This document shows positions 35,087-47,006 of a DNA stretch of 64,000 nt, one piece after another. The translations under genes and the position numbers were made by a program. The notes beneath the pieces are model-generated. The model was not told where the DNA came from and did not search any database. It saw only the letters and a list, made by a program, of their open reading frames with translations. Position 1 is the first letter of the stretch. Every line of letters begins with the position of its first letter. The DNA is from Mikania micrantha. Taxonomy: Eukaryota > Streptophyta > Magnoliopsida > Asterales > Asteraceae. The DNA lies in NCBI GenBank assembly GCA_009363875.1, contig CM018690.1:6250788-6314787 (forward strand), read 5' to 3'.

Positions 35087-37849
35087 TGTATAAACATCAA
35101 GTCTCATAAGCATTTAACATGTGGTTTCAAGCTACAAGTTTAATGTATAAGTTGCAAGTCTACTATCTTTCAAAGAATACTAAGTTTCAATCATAAGTTT
35201 CAACATAAGTTTCAAGTTTAAGTTTAAAGCATTAAACAATCTTTCAATAATGATATGAAAATGTTTAACATGCTTCTCAGTCCCGAAGTAAAAAAAATAA
35301 GTTTGAAAAGGGACAAATGAACTCACCTTGTGTCCTTAGTGATTGACTATGTAGAATATGAATGCACGCACTCTTTGTTTGCACTTGATATTATGTTCAT
35401 GCTCCTGTATTGATTTCGTAGTATTCATAGCATATAAACACGTGTTGTAGTGATTTGTGTGCGTGTAAGTGTTAGTCCTAAAGTTGACTAACACTTTTGA
35501 GTCTTATTCATTATCCGGCTCGGGATTCCATATGTTAAGTAATGTGGTGTTAAATATCGTTGCTTATTTGTAATTCTTTGGGTAAATGTTTAACTTATTC
35601 GTCAAAGCTTTTCTAGTAAGAATATTTTAAGACTTTGCATCTTTACATTACTCTCTTAATATCACTTTGATTATAATGATATTTCATGTCTTTGCTTATT
35701 GTCATTTCCAAAGTTCATACATGTTTTAGTCATTGGTTTAGACTCCATTGGGCCAGACATTGTTGGGCCTCGTGAGTATTTATCGATCTAACAAGGAGTT
35801 TGGACCGAATTATTTAGTTTGGGCCATCTAAGGTGGACGTGGGCCGAAATGGTGATCGTGGCAAATTGGGCCAACATGGCCTACACGTTGAAATCCATTG
35901 GTTGGGTGTCCTATTGGGCCTAGTAGGCTATTAGGCCACATGATTGAGCCGGTTATCATGCTTGGGCCGAAAGCAAAAGTCGAGCCGAATTGGGTTGGCC
36001 TGGACCGGCTAGGCATCTTTTGGGCTTTGGCTAGACATTCGTGGGCCATTAGCATGTGTGTGGGCTAAGAGTAAATGATTGGGCCAAGGACTTATGCTGT
36101 TGGGCCATGCAATCACGGCTGGGCATGGTCGACCAACACCAACCAGCGAACCTCCCAACCAGAAACAAAAGGGTTCGGCTGCTGCATGGTTTATGATCAT
36201 GGGTTAGTGGTCCTGCAAGGGCTCGGCAGCACAAAGGGTTCGCCGCGACTGATGAATTCGGTGAGAGGATGGTTCGTGGCTTATGGTGACTACTCCCAAG
36301 GGTTCGCAGCCAACATAGAAGTTTTGTAGCCCAGAGCTTAGCATGAGGGTTCGGTCATCAGATCAAAATGGTTCGGCCAAATGCACATACTAGGTTCGGG
36401 AGTCATAATAACCGTGCATGGGTTTGTGGATGGAAATAGGTTCGTGACTTGTTGGTGCAAGGTTCGGCCTGAGGAGGTTAGGTTCGCCATATAGGGTTCA
36501 GTGCTAAACAAGGTTCGTCCCGGACTGGTGGGTTCGCCTGAGGGATGGTTCGTGGGAGGGAAGCAGCTAGGGTTCGTCCCCTTAATCAAAGGTTCGGCCA
36601 CCCTTAACAGGGTTCGGCCGACCCATGGTTTTCAGCAACAGCTCGCCATCATTGCTACATGGTCCCGGCTTGTTTCCAACGGTTTTGAGGAGTGAATATC
36701 GACCCACGAGGATGTAATGAGTGCGTGGTTTAGGGCTGTTAACCGGTTGTATGTGTGTATTCGAGTTAGTTTAAGAAACCCTAATTTCCAGCGACTTTGT
36801 GGCTTATTACCTCGAAATTTCGTGGACAACTCTTCCGATCTGTTGTACTTTCACGTAGAGGAGCTCTGGTCTTCACTTGGACACCAAGAACACGCGAATT
36901 GGTGGGGTTATGAGCAAGTTATGAAGCTCAAAAGTATCAAAAATGGTGGTTTTAGGTGGTGATGGGGAAATGAACGGGAAAGAGAGAATAGTGAGAGAGA
37001 GGATACGTGTTAAATGATAAAATTCACCTCATTTATCGTATTTATACCCCGGGGGTATTTGGGTTCGTTTCGGTTGCTCAGTTCGCGTTTTCGTCGCGTA
37101 TCCGGCACGTTACGCGCGTTTTTCGTGAATAAAAATAAAATGAGTTTATTTTAACGATTCGAATGTTATTTGCTTCTAGAAATTATTTTTAAATATCGTT
37201 TAGTTAATTTATTTGTCGAGGTTCCGTTATTTTATTTATTTATTTTTTTACGCGTTTCGTTATTTCGTACGCGATTTAATAAAAGGGTTTAATTTAATTT
37301 ATTTTATGATGAGTTTCAAAATTGTAAAATAGGAAATATTTTATTTCCTTAAAATTATGATTGTTCGTGTCTTCATTCGTTTTCGTTTCGTCAGATCGCG
37401 TCGTCATCGCGCGTATTCGTTCGAATCGTCATTCGAACGAACACGTCGATGGTTTGGCTTTCTGATTCTTGTTTTCTACTGTTAAATCATTATTTCAGAA
37501 CGTTAAACCCTCAGAATTATTCGTACAGATCGTCACCTATACGAATAACTCGTCGGTTTAGCATTCCGTCACAATAACCGTTAAAGTTTCGTTTTGTTTA
37601 ACCTCACAAGCGTTTATACAAAATAGTATCACATCAAGTATTTATGTTTCAACACTGGGTTGTCTGACATGTTTTCTGACTGTTAAATCCTAAGATTTCA
37701 GTCAGATTCAGACAATCGTTTAATAGTTTCGTGTTAAATCCAAATGCATCAATAGTATAAACATAGTTTCACGTAATGTGTACCTGAGTTACTGTACATG
37801 TTTACTGTTGCGATCCCTGTTCCGGCACACGTCCGGCACTGCTGTTACA

Positions 37850-37862
37850 GTCTACCCTTGTT
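37850..37862 (-). other. Polypurine tract of element D
   Basis: Reads AACAAGGGTAGAC on the minus strand, directly upstream of the 3' LTR start TGTAACAG. Twenty bases further upstream is the palindrome AATTTCGGGACGAAATT, shared with element A. Confidence 0.7.
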
Positions 37863-37883
37863 AGAGAAATTTCGTCCCGAAAT

Positions 37884-40800
37884 TTAAGACTCGTTATTCG
37901 GTACGACTTCCTCGACAAAGAGTTGGGGATACTTGTTCTTCATGTGATCTTCACGTTCCCAAGTAAACTCGGGTCCGTGCCTTGAGTTCCAACGAACTTT
38001 AATGATAGGGATACGGCTTCGCCTCAGTTTCTTAACTTTGCGATCCATAATCTCCAATGGTTCCTCAACAAAACGTAAGTGTTCATCCAATTGAATTTCT
38101 TCAGTTGGTATGATAAGAGTTTCATCAGCAAGGCATTTCTTCAAGTTTGAGACGTGAAACACGTCATGTACACCACTAAGTTCATCCGGTAAGCTCAATC
38201 TGTATGCTACAGGACCAATACGTTCGATGATCTCGAACGGTCCCACGTACCGTGGTGTTAGTTTGCCTTTCTTTGCGAATCGAAATACGCCCTTCCATGG
38301 GGAAACCTTTAACATGACCCGGTCTCCCACTTGGAATTCCAACGGCTTGCGCCGTTTATCGGCATAGCTCTTTTGTCTACTTCGTGCTGCTTGCAGTCTC
38401 TGTTGTATCTGAGCAATCTTGTCTGTAGTTTCTTGAATAAGTTCTGGCCCAGTGATACGATTATCTCCTACTTCCGACCAACAGATCGGTGACCGACATT
38501 TTCCACCATAAAGAGCCTTGAATGGGGCACAACCGATGCTGCTGTGATAACTGTTGTTGTAGGAGAACTCGATTAGTGGCAAATGAGAGTCCCAGTTACC
38601 ACCGAAGTCCAGAACACAAGTTCTTAACATGTCCTCCAGGGTCTGAATAGTACGTTCGCTTTGACCATCCGTTTGTGGATCATAAGCTGTACTCAAGTTT
38701 AATTGCGTCCCCAGAGATTTCTGCAATGATTGCCAGAACCTTGATGTAAATCTGCTATCACGATCTGAAATGATAGACAATGGCACACCATGGCGTACCA
38801 CTATCTCATTGATGTAAAGTTTCGCTAGTTTGTCCATCGTGTAGATTTCTCGCATCGGCAAGAAATGAGCAGACTTGGTTAATCGGTCAACGATAACCCA
38901 AAAAGTATCGTGTCCACTGGAAGTGCGGGGTAGCTTGGTAACAAAGTCCATAGCTATTTGTTCCCACTTCCAAAGTGGAATTTCAGGCTGTTCCAGTAAA
39001 CCAGACGGTTTCTGGTGTTCTGCCTTCACCTTAGCACACGTAAGGCATCTACCAACATACTCCTCTATGTCTTTCTTCATACCCGGCCACCAATAATATG
39101 CACGTAAGTCTTGGTACATTTTATCAGCACCGGGATGCACAGAGTACCTGGTCTTGTGTGCTTCATCAAAAATAAGTTTTCTCAACTCATCTACTGCAGG
39201 AATCCAGATACGATCCTTGAAGTAAACAAGTCCATCAGGTTTTGTCTCCAAATGTTTCTCCGCACCGCAATCAAGTTCTTTCTTCAAGTTTTCTCGTTCA
39301 ATAACATCTTGTTGTGCTTGCATAATGTTGTCGTGTAAGCTTGTCTGCACAGTCATTCCCATTGCTCTAACGCGCAAAGGTTTGACTCGTTCCTTCCGGC
39401 TCAAGGCATCAGCTACAACGTTTGCCTTGCCCGGATGGTACTTGATTACACAGTCATAGTCATTCAGAAGTTCAACCCAACGTCGCTGCCGCATGTTGAG
39501 TTCCTTCTGATCAAATATGTGTTGCAGACTTTTGTGATCTGTGAATATGGTACACTTGGTGCCATATAAGTAATGTCTACAGATCTTTAAAGCAAATATC
39601 ACAGCTCCCAGCTCCAAATCATGAGTAGTGTAGTTCTTCTCATGAATCTTTAGTTGTCTCGAAGCATAAGCAATAACTTTGTCCCGCTGCATAAGTACAC
39701 AGCCGAGTCCCTGATGGGATGTATCACAGTACACAACAAAGTCATCACAACCATCCGGGAGAGATAGGATCGGAGCATCACATAGCTTTTGCTTCAATGT
39801 TTGAAAGGCTTCCTCTTGCTTTTGCTCCCAAACGAACGGCTCGCTCTTCTGTGTTAACTTGGTGAGTGGCAGGGCTATCTTGGAAAAGTTCAAGATGAAC
39901 CTCCTGTAATAGCCTGCTAAGCCTAGAAAAGAACGTATCTCCGTAGGTGTCTTCGGAGTGTCCCAATCTTTTATTGCCTCGATCTTGGCAGGATCAACGT
40001 GTATTCCCTCACTGTTAACAACGTGACCTAGGAATTGAACCTCTTTTAACCAAAACTCACACTTAGAGAATTTGGCATAGAGTTTCTCTTCCTTTAACAG
40101 TTCCAAGATCGTCCTAAGATGTTGCTCGTGTTCTGCTTTGCTTTTAGAATAGATCAATATGTCATCAATAAAAACAATAACAAATTGATCCAAGTATGGC
40201 TTACACACACGGTTCATGAGATCCATGAAAACCGCAGGTGCATTCGTCAAACAAAAAGGCATCACCATGAACTCATAATGCCCGTATCTGGTACGAAACG
40301 CCGTCTTGGGTATGTCTTCATCTTGCACTCTGAGCTGGTGGTATCCGGAACGTAGATCGATCTTCGAAAAGTATTGAGCTCCTTGCAATTGATCAAACAA
40401 ATCATCAATCCTCGGTAATGGATACCGATTCTTGATGGTTAGTTTGTTTAACTCCCTGTAGTCTATGCACATCCGAAAGGATCCATCCTTCTTTTTCACG
40501 AACATAACCGGAGCTCCCCAAGGTGAGTAGCTCAGTCGGATGAAACCTTTATCAAGCAGCTCCTGTAGTTGATTAGATAGTTCCTGCATCTCCGAAGGTG
40601 CTAACCTGTAAGGAGATTTAGCAACAGGTGTTGCTCTACGAATCAGATCAATACAGAACTCTACCGGTCGCACAGGAGGCAAACCAGGTAGATCTTCAGG
40701 AAATACTTCAGGGTATTCCTTCACTATCGGCACGTCTTGTATCGTTTTCTTGTCTTTTTCTTTCTCCACCACGTGAGCCAAGAAAGCTATGCACTTCTTT

Positions 40801-41096
40801 TGTAGACACTTACGCGCTTTTATGCATGATACGATCTTTACGTTTCGCTTTGCTTGATCCCCACAAACTTCCAATACACGATCATTCGTCACTGGAATCC
40901 GAAGTAGCTTCTCGGAACAGATGACTTCAACTCGATTGAGTGAGAGCCAATCCATCCCCACGATGATATCGAAACTGCCCAACTCCATCGGCAACAAGTC
41001 GATGGTGAATGTATAATCTACGAGTGTAAGTGGGCAGTTCCTAAGTATAGTGCTAACTGTAACTTGTTTCCCATTCGCTACTTCGATAATGAAGGG
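37884..41096 (-). CDS. pol: pol polyprotein of element D (protease end, RT, RNase H, integrase, chromodomain-like tail)
   Basis: A long open frame; its first ~33 codons (from 41096) have no ATG and continue the protease from a shifted frame. Counting from 40997: end of protease (FDIIVGMDWLS, 9-19); reverse transcriptase about 150-335 with KIDLRSGYH and FIDD (276-279); RNase H about 420-535 with D425, E462, D487, D530; integrase zinc site H614, H621, C651, C654 and core D684, D745, E781 (35 residues between the last two); and a C-terminal KVRWNSRHGPEFTWERED segment typical of Tekay-type chromodomain-like tails. Together these proteins copy element RNA into DNA and insert it. All catalytic residues are present, but the frameshift upstream leaves no intact protease. 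Confidence 0.85.
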   Translation of the reverse strand, partial: PFIIEVANGKQVTVSTILRNCPLTLVDYTFTIDLLPMELGSFDIIVGMDWLSLNRVEVICSEKLLRIPVTNDRVLEVCGDQAKRNVKIVSCIKARKCLQKKCIAFLAHVVEKEKDKKTIQDVPIVKEYPEVFPEDLPGLPPVRPVEFCIDLIRRATPVAKSPYRLAPSEMQELSNQLQELLDKGFIRLSYSPWGAPVMFVKKKDGSFRMCIDYRELNKLTIKNRYPLPRIDDLFDQLQGAQYFSKIDLRSGYHQLRVQDEDIPKTAFRTRYGHYEFMVMPFCLTNAPAVFMDLMNRVCKPYLDQFVIVFIDDILIYSKSKAEHEQHLRTILELLKEEKLYAKFSKCEFWLKEVQFLGHVVNSEGIHVDPAKIEAIKDWDTPKTPTEIRSFLGLAGYYRRFILNFSKIALPLTKLTQKSEPFVWEQKQEEAFQTLKQKLCDAPILSLPDGCDDFVVYCDTSHQGLGCVLMQRDKVIAYASRQLKIHEKNYTTHDLELGAVIFALKICRHYLYGTKCTIFTDHKSLQHIFDQKELNMRQRRWVELLNDYDCVIKYHPGKANVVADALSRKERVKPLRVRAMGMTVQTSLHDNIMQAQQDVIERENLKKELDCGAEKHLETKPDGLVYFKDRIWIPAVDELRKLIFDEAHKTRYSVHPGADKMYQDLRAYYWWPGMKKDIEEYVGRCLTCAKVKAEHQKPSGLLEQPEIPLWKWEQIAMDFVTKLPRTSSGHDTFWVIVDRLTKSAHFLPMREIYTMDKLAKLYINEIVVRHGVPLSIISDRDSRFTSRFWQSLQKSLGTQLNLSTAYDPQTDGQSERTIQTLEDMLRTCVLDFGGNWDSHLPLIEFSYNNSYHSSIGCAPFKALYGGKCRSPICWSEVGDNRITGPELIQETTDKIAQIQQRLQAARSRQKSYADKRRKPLEFQVGDRVMLKVSPWKGVFRFAKKGKLTPRYVGPFEIIERIGPVAYRLSLPDELSGVHDVFHVSNLKKCLADETLIIPTEEIQLDEHLRFVEEPLEIMDRKVKKLRRSRIPIIKVRWNSRHGPEFTWEREDHMKNKYPQLFVEEVVPNNES

Positions 41097-41100
41097 GAGT

Positions 41101-42531
41101 CTAAAGTTTCCTCAGTAAGACTAAGTTGTCGTGCAAAATCAGATGAAATAAAACTCTGGTCTGCACCAGTATCAAATAGTATGATGCATAAGAGTCATGT
41201 AAAAGAAATGTACCAGTGACCACATTAGGGTCTTGGCGTGCAGCATTGGCTCCAATGACAAAAGCTCGTCCGCGAGGTGTTTGTGCTCCATGTTGCACTC
41301 TCTTTGGACAGTTGCGGGAGAAATGACCCGTTTCCCCGCAGGTGTAGCATCCTCTGTTGTTGTTGTTGTTGCCTGGATTTTGTGGTGGTGGTGGAGGTAG
41401 TGCTCTTGCTACAGTGTTAGTAGCCTGGTTTACAGCAACTCGGCACTTGGTAACCCAGTGGCCAAACCGACCACAGTTTGTGCACTTCCTACATTGAGCA
41501 GCAGGAGGATGATGATATTTGCAGTGATTGCACTGGGGATGTTCTCCGCCATAATCCCTAGTAGCAGGATTGACAGGTGCTGCAGGTGCCTGTCGCAGAG
41601 GGGTGACAACCGCATAGTTCTTTACGACCTTTTGCTTCTTTTTCTGGTGGTACTCGGGTTTCTTTGATGTTGTTTCCTTGGCTTTTCCGGCATCATCTTT
41701 TAAGACTCCAGACTTTACCATTACCTTGGTAAGCTTAGCAGAGAGGGAAATGGCTGACTCCAAAGTAGCAGGGTATGAAGCCAGTACAACGCTTTGTATA
41801 CATGAAGGTAATCCTGCTACATAGCGATCAATTAGCTTTTCCAAAGTTGGCACCATCTCTGGCACCAGGGCTACCAGTTCATGATAACGGTTGGTAAAAG
41901 TCATGTGGTCAGCTCCCTTCATCTCATGATTCGAGAGCTCAATCTCCAGTTGTTGTAGTTCATGTTTCGGGCAAAACTCATTCCTCAGAAGAAGCTTAAA
42001 TTCTGCCCAAGGCATCGCCATTGCCTCATCTCTTCCCTTTGCTCGGATCTGAGCATTCCACCATGTTAGTGCTCGCTTGCTAAATGACCCGGCTGCATAG
42101 TGAACTTTATGGTGTTCTGGACAACTGCTTATGTCTAGAGTGTTCTCCATTTTCTCGAGCCATTGGATCAGCCCAACAGCTCCCTCAACTCCAGTAAAGC
42201 TTGGGGGTTTGCATCCTACAAAGGATTTGTAGGAGCAGTCAGAAGTATGACCAGTGTTTCCACTAGCCTCTCCGGTGGTATGGGCAGAGGTGTTGCCATG
42301 TCCCTGAATCCGATTTATCATCTCTGGGATGACATCTTTCAGTTGACTTGTTAGTTGGGTACTCAGCAGTGTCGCCAAGGCGATAGTAGCAGGATCTAGT
42401 GTCTGGGCAGTGCTTGAACCTGGTGATGGAGAGTGTGGAGGAGGTGGAGGTGGCGGTGGTGAATCAGGTGGGGTAGGAGTCGAAGAGTGAGGAGCAGAGA
42501 CTTGCGGAGTAGGTTGTTTTCTCGGCGGCAT
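41101..42531 (-). CDS. gag: gag of element D
   Basis: 476 codons from ATG 42531 (MPPRKQPTPQVSAP), the usual start in this family; an upstream in-frame ATG at 42591 lies in the leader. A TTATGATCAG just before the start looks like an intron acceptor, which would fit the gag intron seen in element A. Features: proline-rich N-terminus (1-45), gag core (SYKSFVGCKPPSFTG, LIQWLEKMENT, LTWWNAQI, WAEFKLLL), basic linker, two zinc-binding segments (CRKCTNCGRFGHWVTKC and CYTCGETGHFSRNC), then TGTFLLHDSYAS, after which a one-base deletion (near 41182) shifts out of the protease frame and gives a nonsense tail. The protease motif DTGAD is readable in the next frame. Confidence 0.8.
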   Translation of the reverse strand: MPPRKQPTPQVSAPHSSTPTPPDSPPPPPPPPHSPSPGSSTAQTLDPATIALATLLSTQLTSQLKDVIPEMINRIQGHGNTSAHTTGEASGNTGHTSDCSYKSFVGCKPPSFTGVEGAVGLIQWLEKMENTLDISSCPEHHKVHYAAGSFSKRALTWWNAQIRAKGRDEAMAMPWAEFKLLLRNEFCPKHELQQLEIELSNHEMKGADHMTFTNRYHELVALVPEMVPTLEKLIDRYVAGLPSCIQSVVLASYPATLESAISLSAKLTKVMVKSGVLKDDAGKAKETTSKKPEYHQKKKQKVVKNYAVVTPLRQAPAAPVNPATRDYGGEHPQCNHCKYHHPPAAQCRKCTNCGRFGHWVTKCRVAVNQATNTVARALPPPPPQNPGNNNNNRGCYTCGETGHFSRNCPKRVQHGAQTPRGRAFVIGANAARQDPNVVTGTFLLHDSYASYYLILVQTRVLFHLILHDNLVLLRKL

Positions 42532-42683
42532 TCTGATCATAACCAAAAGAATTTGGTTAGTGCAGTGATCGAACGCAGAAAACAAATGCAACTTAAGTCT
42601 TATGTTCTTTACATGAGGGTCCCTAAGTTATAGTCTAGGCCAAACCGTTTAAGTAAATGACCTATTATTCTCTATAACCTTGT

Positions 42684-42695
42684 GCTCTGATACCA
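42684..42695 (-). other. Primer-binding site of element D
   Basis: TGGTATCAGAGC on the minus strand, three bases from the 5' LTR end. Confidence 0.85.
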
Positions 42696-42698
42696 ATC

Positions 42699-45600
42699 TG
42701 TCACACCCCGAGCTGGCGGGGTTGGATCGGAGTCCCCGTCGGGCGGAAGATTCCCGAGGCGTGATATCGTGGGTGATAATCAAGATGATCAGATTGTTTA
42801 CATAGCATCAATGTTTAAGAATAACTAAAGCACAATCAATGATAACTAGGATTACAAAGTTAAATTACACTATCAATGTTCTGTAATTTAACTAAGTAAA
42901 CCTATCAAAAGAATAACATGTTTATATCTTGTATATGTACAAGATATCAAAAGTAATATGTATCATCAACAAAAGATGTGCTTCTCAAAAGTCTACTAGG
43001 TCCTCTATCTGGGCCGCCTAGTATGCAAATCCAAAAGCCTTAGCTTAAACCTGTTCATCACCTGAGAATGCATGTAAGAAAACAAGGTCAACACAATGGT
43101 TGGTGAGTTCATAAAGTTTATAAGTTTATAATAGTCTTAACAAACCTCCTTCGGTAAAACCTTAACCTCATTAACTCCACATGTAATATCCAAATCGGTA
43201 TGCTTATATATAGGGTATATGTAAGGGACAAGCCCTAGCCAACATCCCACCACATACTAATCCAGATATGACACTGTTGTTAATAATAATTAAGCATTCT
43301 ACCTACCAATCAACCCATTCCTCATCAAAGCTTTTGTTGTCTGTTTCAAAGTTTACAAGTCTATATTGTTTACAAGTGTTAGTTTCAAAGTATGTTTATC
43401 AAGCATCAAGTTTTCACACGCACATAGTTTAGTTGTCCCTAATCTCCTGCGTGAGTACAAGCTCTGCACTAGCAGTAGTTTAGCAATTACGTAGCTCACA
43501 GATTAGTTAAGCTTAGTCTAGCAATTACGTGTCTCCTATACAAGATAAAAGCTCTGGTTTACCAGTAGTTTAGCAATTACATATCTCATACATAGACACA
43601 AGCCATGCATACACAAGTAATTCCAGCAATTACATATCTCATATAAGCAGACAAAAGCTCTGGATTACCAGTAGTTTAGCCATTACATGTCTCTTATATA
43701 GATAATAGCTTAGCATCGTAATGTTTATGTTTAGCAATTACATACCTCATATAAGCAGACCAAAAGCTCTGGACTACCAGTAGTTTAGCAATTACATGTC
43801 TCTTATATAGGTAATAGCTTAGTCTCGTTACGTTTATGTTTTACATATATCTCAATCCATAGGTACAAGCTCTGCATTACCAGTAGTTTAGCCATTACGT
43901 AGCCTATAATTAGATATATGTACCACGTTTCATGCGCAATTAGTAGTTTCAAGCATAAAGTTTCAAGTGTTCACACAATGTTTCATCATATATCCCATAA
44001 GTTTGTATCAAGTCTCACACATAGTTTAAAGTATAAAGTTTCACAAGTATAAGTCTCAAGTCTCATGTCTAAAGTATAAAGTTTCACAAGTATAAGTCTC
44101 ATGTCTCATATTTAAAGTATAAAGTTTCACAAGTATAAGTCTCAAGTCTCATGTCTAATATATAAAGTTTCACAAGTATAAGTCTCAAGTCTCATGTCTA
44201 AAGTATAAAGTTTCACATGTATAAGCATCAAGTCTCATAAGCATTTAACATGTGGTTTCAAGCTACAAGTTTAATGTATAAGTTGCAAGTCTACTATCTT
44301 TCAAAGAATACTAAGTTTCAATCATAAGTTTCAACATAAGTTTCAAGTTTAAGTTTAAAGCATTAAACAATCTTTCAATAATGATATGAAAATGTTTAAC
44401 ATGCTTCTCAGTCCCGAAGTAAAACAAATAAGTTTGAAAAGGGACAAATGAACTCACCTTGTGTCCTTAGTGATTGACTATGTAGAATATGAATGCACAC
44501 ACTCTTTGTTTGCACTTGATATTATGTTCATGCTCCTGTATTGATTTCGTAGTATTCATAGCATATAAACACGTGTTGTAGTGATTTGTGTGCATGTAAG
44601 TGTTAGTCCTAAAGTTGACTAACACTTTTGAGTCTTATTCATTATCCGGCTCGGGATTCCATATGTTAAGTAATGTGGTGTTAAATATCGTTGCTTATTT
44701 GTAATTCTTTGGGTAAATGTTTAACTTATTCGTTAAAGCTTTTCTAGTAAGAATATTTTAAGACTTTGCATCTTTACATTACTCTCTTAATATCACTTTG
44801 ATTATAATGATATTTCATGTCTTTGCTTATTGTCATTTCCAAAGTTCATACATGTTTTAGTCATTGGTTTAGACTCCATTGGGTCGTACATTGTTGGGCC
44901 TCGTGAGTATTTATCGATCTAACAAGGAGTTTGGACCGAATTATTTAGTTTGGGCCATCTAAGGTGGACGTGGGCCGAAATGGTGATCGTGGCAAATTGG
45001 GCCAACATGGCCTACACGTTGAAATCCATTGGTTGGGTGTCCTATTGGGCCTAGTAGGCTATTAGGCCACATGACTGAGCCGGTTATCATGCTTGGGCCG
45101 AAAGCAAAAGTCGAGCCGAATTAGGTTGGCCTGGACCGGCTAGGCATCTTGTGGGTTTAGGCTAGACATTCGTTGGCCATTAGCATGTGTGTGGGCTAAG
45201 AGTAAATGATTGGGCCAAGGACTTATGCTGTTGGGCCATGCAATCACGGCTGGGCATGGTCGACCAACACCAACCAGCGAACCTCCCAACCAGAAACAAA
45301 AGGGTTCGGCTGCTGCATGGTTTATGAGCATGGGTTAGTGGTCCTGCAAGGGCTCGGCAGCACAAAGGGTTCGCCGATGGTTCATTAGGGTTCGCCGCGA
45401 CTGATGAATTCGGTGAGAGGATGGTTCGTGGCTTATGGTGACTACTGCCAAGGGTTCGCAGCCAACATAGAAGGTTTGTAGCCCAGAGCTTAGCATGAGG
45501 GTTCGGTCATCAGATCAAAATGGTTCGGCCAAATGCACATACTAGGTTCGGGAGTCATAATAACCGTGCATGGGTTTGTGGATGGAAATAGGTTCGTGAC

Positions 45601-47006
45601 TTGTTGGTGCAAGGTTCGGCCTGAGGAGGTTAGGTTCGCCATATAGGGTTCGGTGCTAAACAAGGTTCGTCCCGGACTGGTGGGTTCGCCTGAGGGATGG
45701 TTCGTGGGAGGGAAGCAGCTAGGGTTCGTCCCCTTAATCAAAGGTTCGGCCACCCTTAACAGGGTTCGGCCGACCCATGGTTTTCAGCAACAGCTCGCCA
45801 TCATTGCTACATGGTCCCGGCTTGTTTCCAACGGTTTTGAGGAGTGAATATCGACCCACGAGGATGTAATGAGTGCGTGGTTTAGGGCTGTTAACCGGTT
45901 GTATGTGTGTATTCGAGTTTGTTTAAGAAACCCTAATTTCCAGCGACTTTGTGGCTTATTACCTCGAAATTTCGTGGACAACTCTTCCGATCTGTTGTAC
46001 TTTCACGTAGAGGAGCTCGAGGTCTTCACTTGGACACCAAGAACACGCGAATTGGTGGGGTTATGAGCAAGTTATGAAGCTCAAAAGTATCAAAAATGGT
46101 GGTTTTAGGTGGTGATGGGGAAATGAACGGGAAAGAGAGAGTAGTGAGAGAGAGGATACGTGTTAAATGATAAAACTCACCTCATTTATGGTATTTATAC
46201 CCCGGGGGTATTTGGGTTCGTTTCGGTTGCTCAGTTCGCGTTTTCGTCGCGTATCCGGCACGTTACGCGCGTTTTTCGTGAATAAAAATAAAATGAGTTT
46301 ATTTTAACGATTCGAATGTTATTTGCTTCTAGAAATTATTTTTAAATATCGTTTAGTTAATTTATTTGTCGAGGTTCCGTTATTTTATTTATTTATTTAT
46401 TTTTTTACGCGTTTCGTTATTTCGTACGCGATTTAATAAAATGGTTTAATTTAATTTATTTTATGATGAGTTTCAAAATTGTAAAATAGGAAATATTTTA
46501 TTTCCTTAAAATTATGATCGTTCCTGTCTTCATTCGTTTTCGTTTCGTCAGAGCGCGTCGCCATCGCGCGTATTCGTTCGAATCGTCATTCGAACGAACA
46601 CGTCGATGGTTTGGCTTTCTGATTCTTGTTTTCTACTGTTAAATCATTATTTCAGAACGTTAAACCCTCAGAATTATTCGTACAGATCGTCACCTATACG
46701 AATAACTCGTCGGTTTAGCATTCCGTCACAATAACCGTTAAAGTTTCGTTTTGTTTAACCTCACAAGCGTTTATACAAAATAGTATCACATCAAGTATTT
46801 ATGTTTCAACACTGTGTTGTCTGACATGTTTTCTGACTGTTAAATCCTAAGATTTCAGTCAGATTCAGACAATCGTTTAATAGTTTCGTGTTAAATCCAA
46901 ATGCATCAATAGTATAAACATAGTTTCACGTAATGTGTACCTGAGTTACTGTACATGTTTACTGTTGTGATCCCTGTTCTGGCACGCGTCCGGCACTGGT
47001 GTTACA
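42699..47006 (-). repeat. 5' LTR of element D
   Basis: 4308 bp; ends TGTCACACCCC (42699, plus reading) and GGTGTTACA (47006). TATA box on the minus strand near 46193-46200. Contains all repeat arrays described for the 3' LTR. Confidence 0.9.

Larger units (their letters stand above)
33571..37849 (-). repeat. 3' LTR of element D
   Basis: 4279 bp; minus-strand start TGTAACAGCAGTGCCGG, end GCTCGGGGTGTGACA. A TATA box (TATAAATA, minus strand) is at about 37039-37046. It differs from the 5' LTR by scattered substitutions and by lacking about 20 bases near 36240 between two GGGTTCGCC repeats. The TA/GA-rich right part carries the 44-base tandem array. Confidence 0.9.
33571..47006 (-). mobile_element. 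Element D: full-length Ty3/gypsy chromovirus (Tekay/Del type)
   Basis: 13,436 bp with both LTRs (42699-47006 is the 5' LTR, 33571-37849 the 3' LTR, since the element is on the minus strand), primer-binding site, gag, pol and polypurine tract. It sits in solo LTR F with GTTAT (33566-33570) and GTTAC (47007-47011) on its sides, a 5-base duplication with one mismatch. The LTRs look about 99% identical by eye, so this is the youngest layer of the stack. The coding region is nearly intact, with two one-base frameshifts around the protease. Confidence 0.92.

Noticed and set aside
36338..36601. Open frames with repeated G-R-T-L / P-S-G motifs on the minus strand, also at 45490-45753
   Set aside because: They are translations of the GAACC/GGTTCG array in the D LTRs.
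40119..40924. Plus-strand open frames across pol of D
   Set aside because: Antisense shadows of the RT region.
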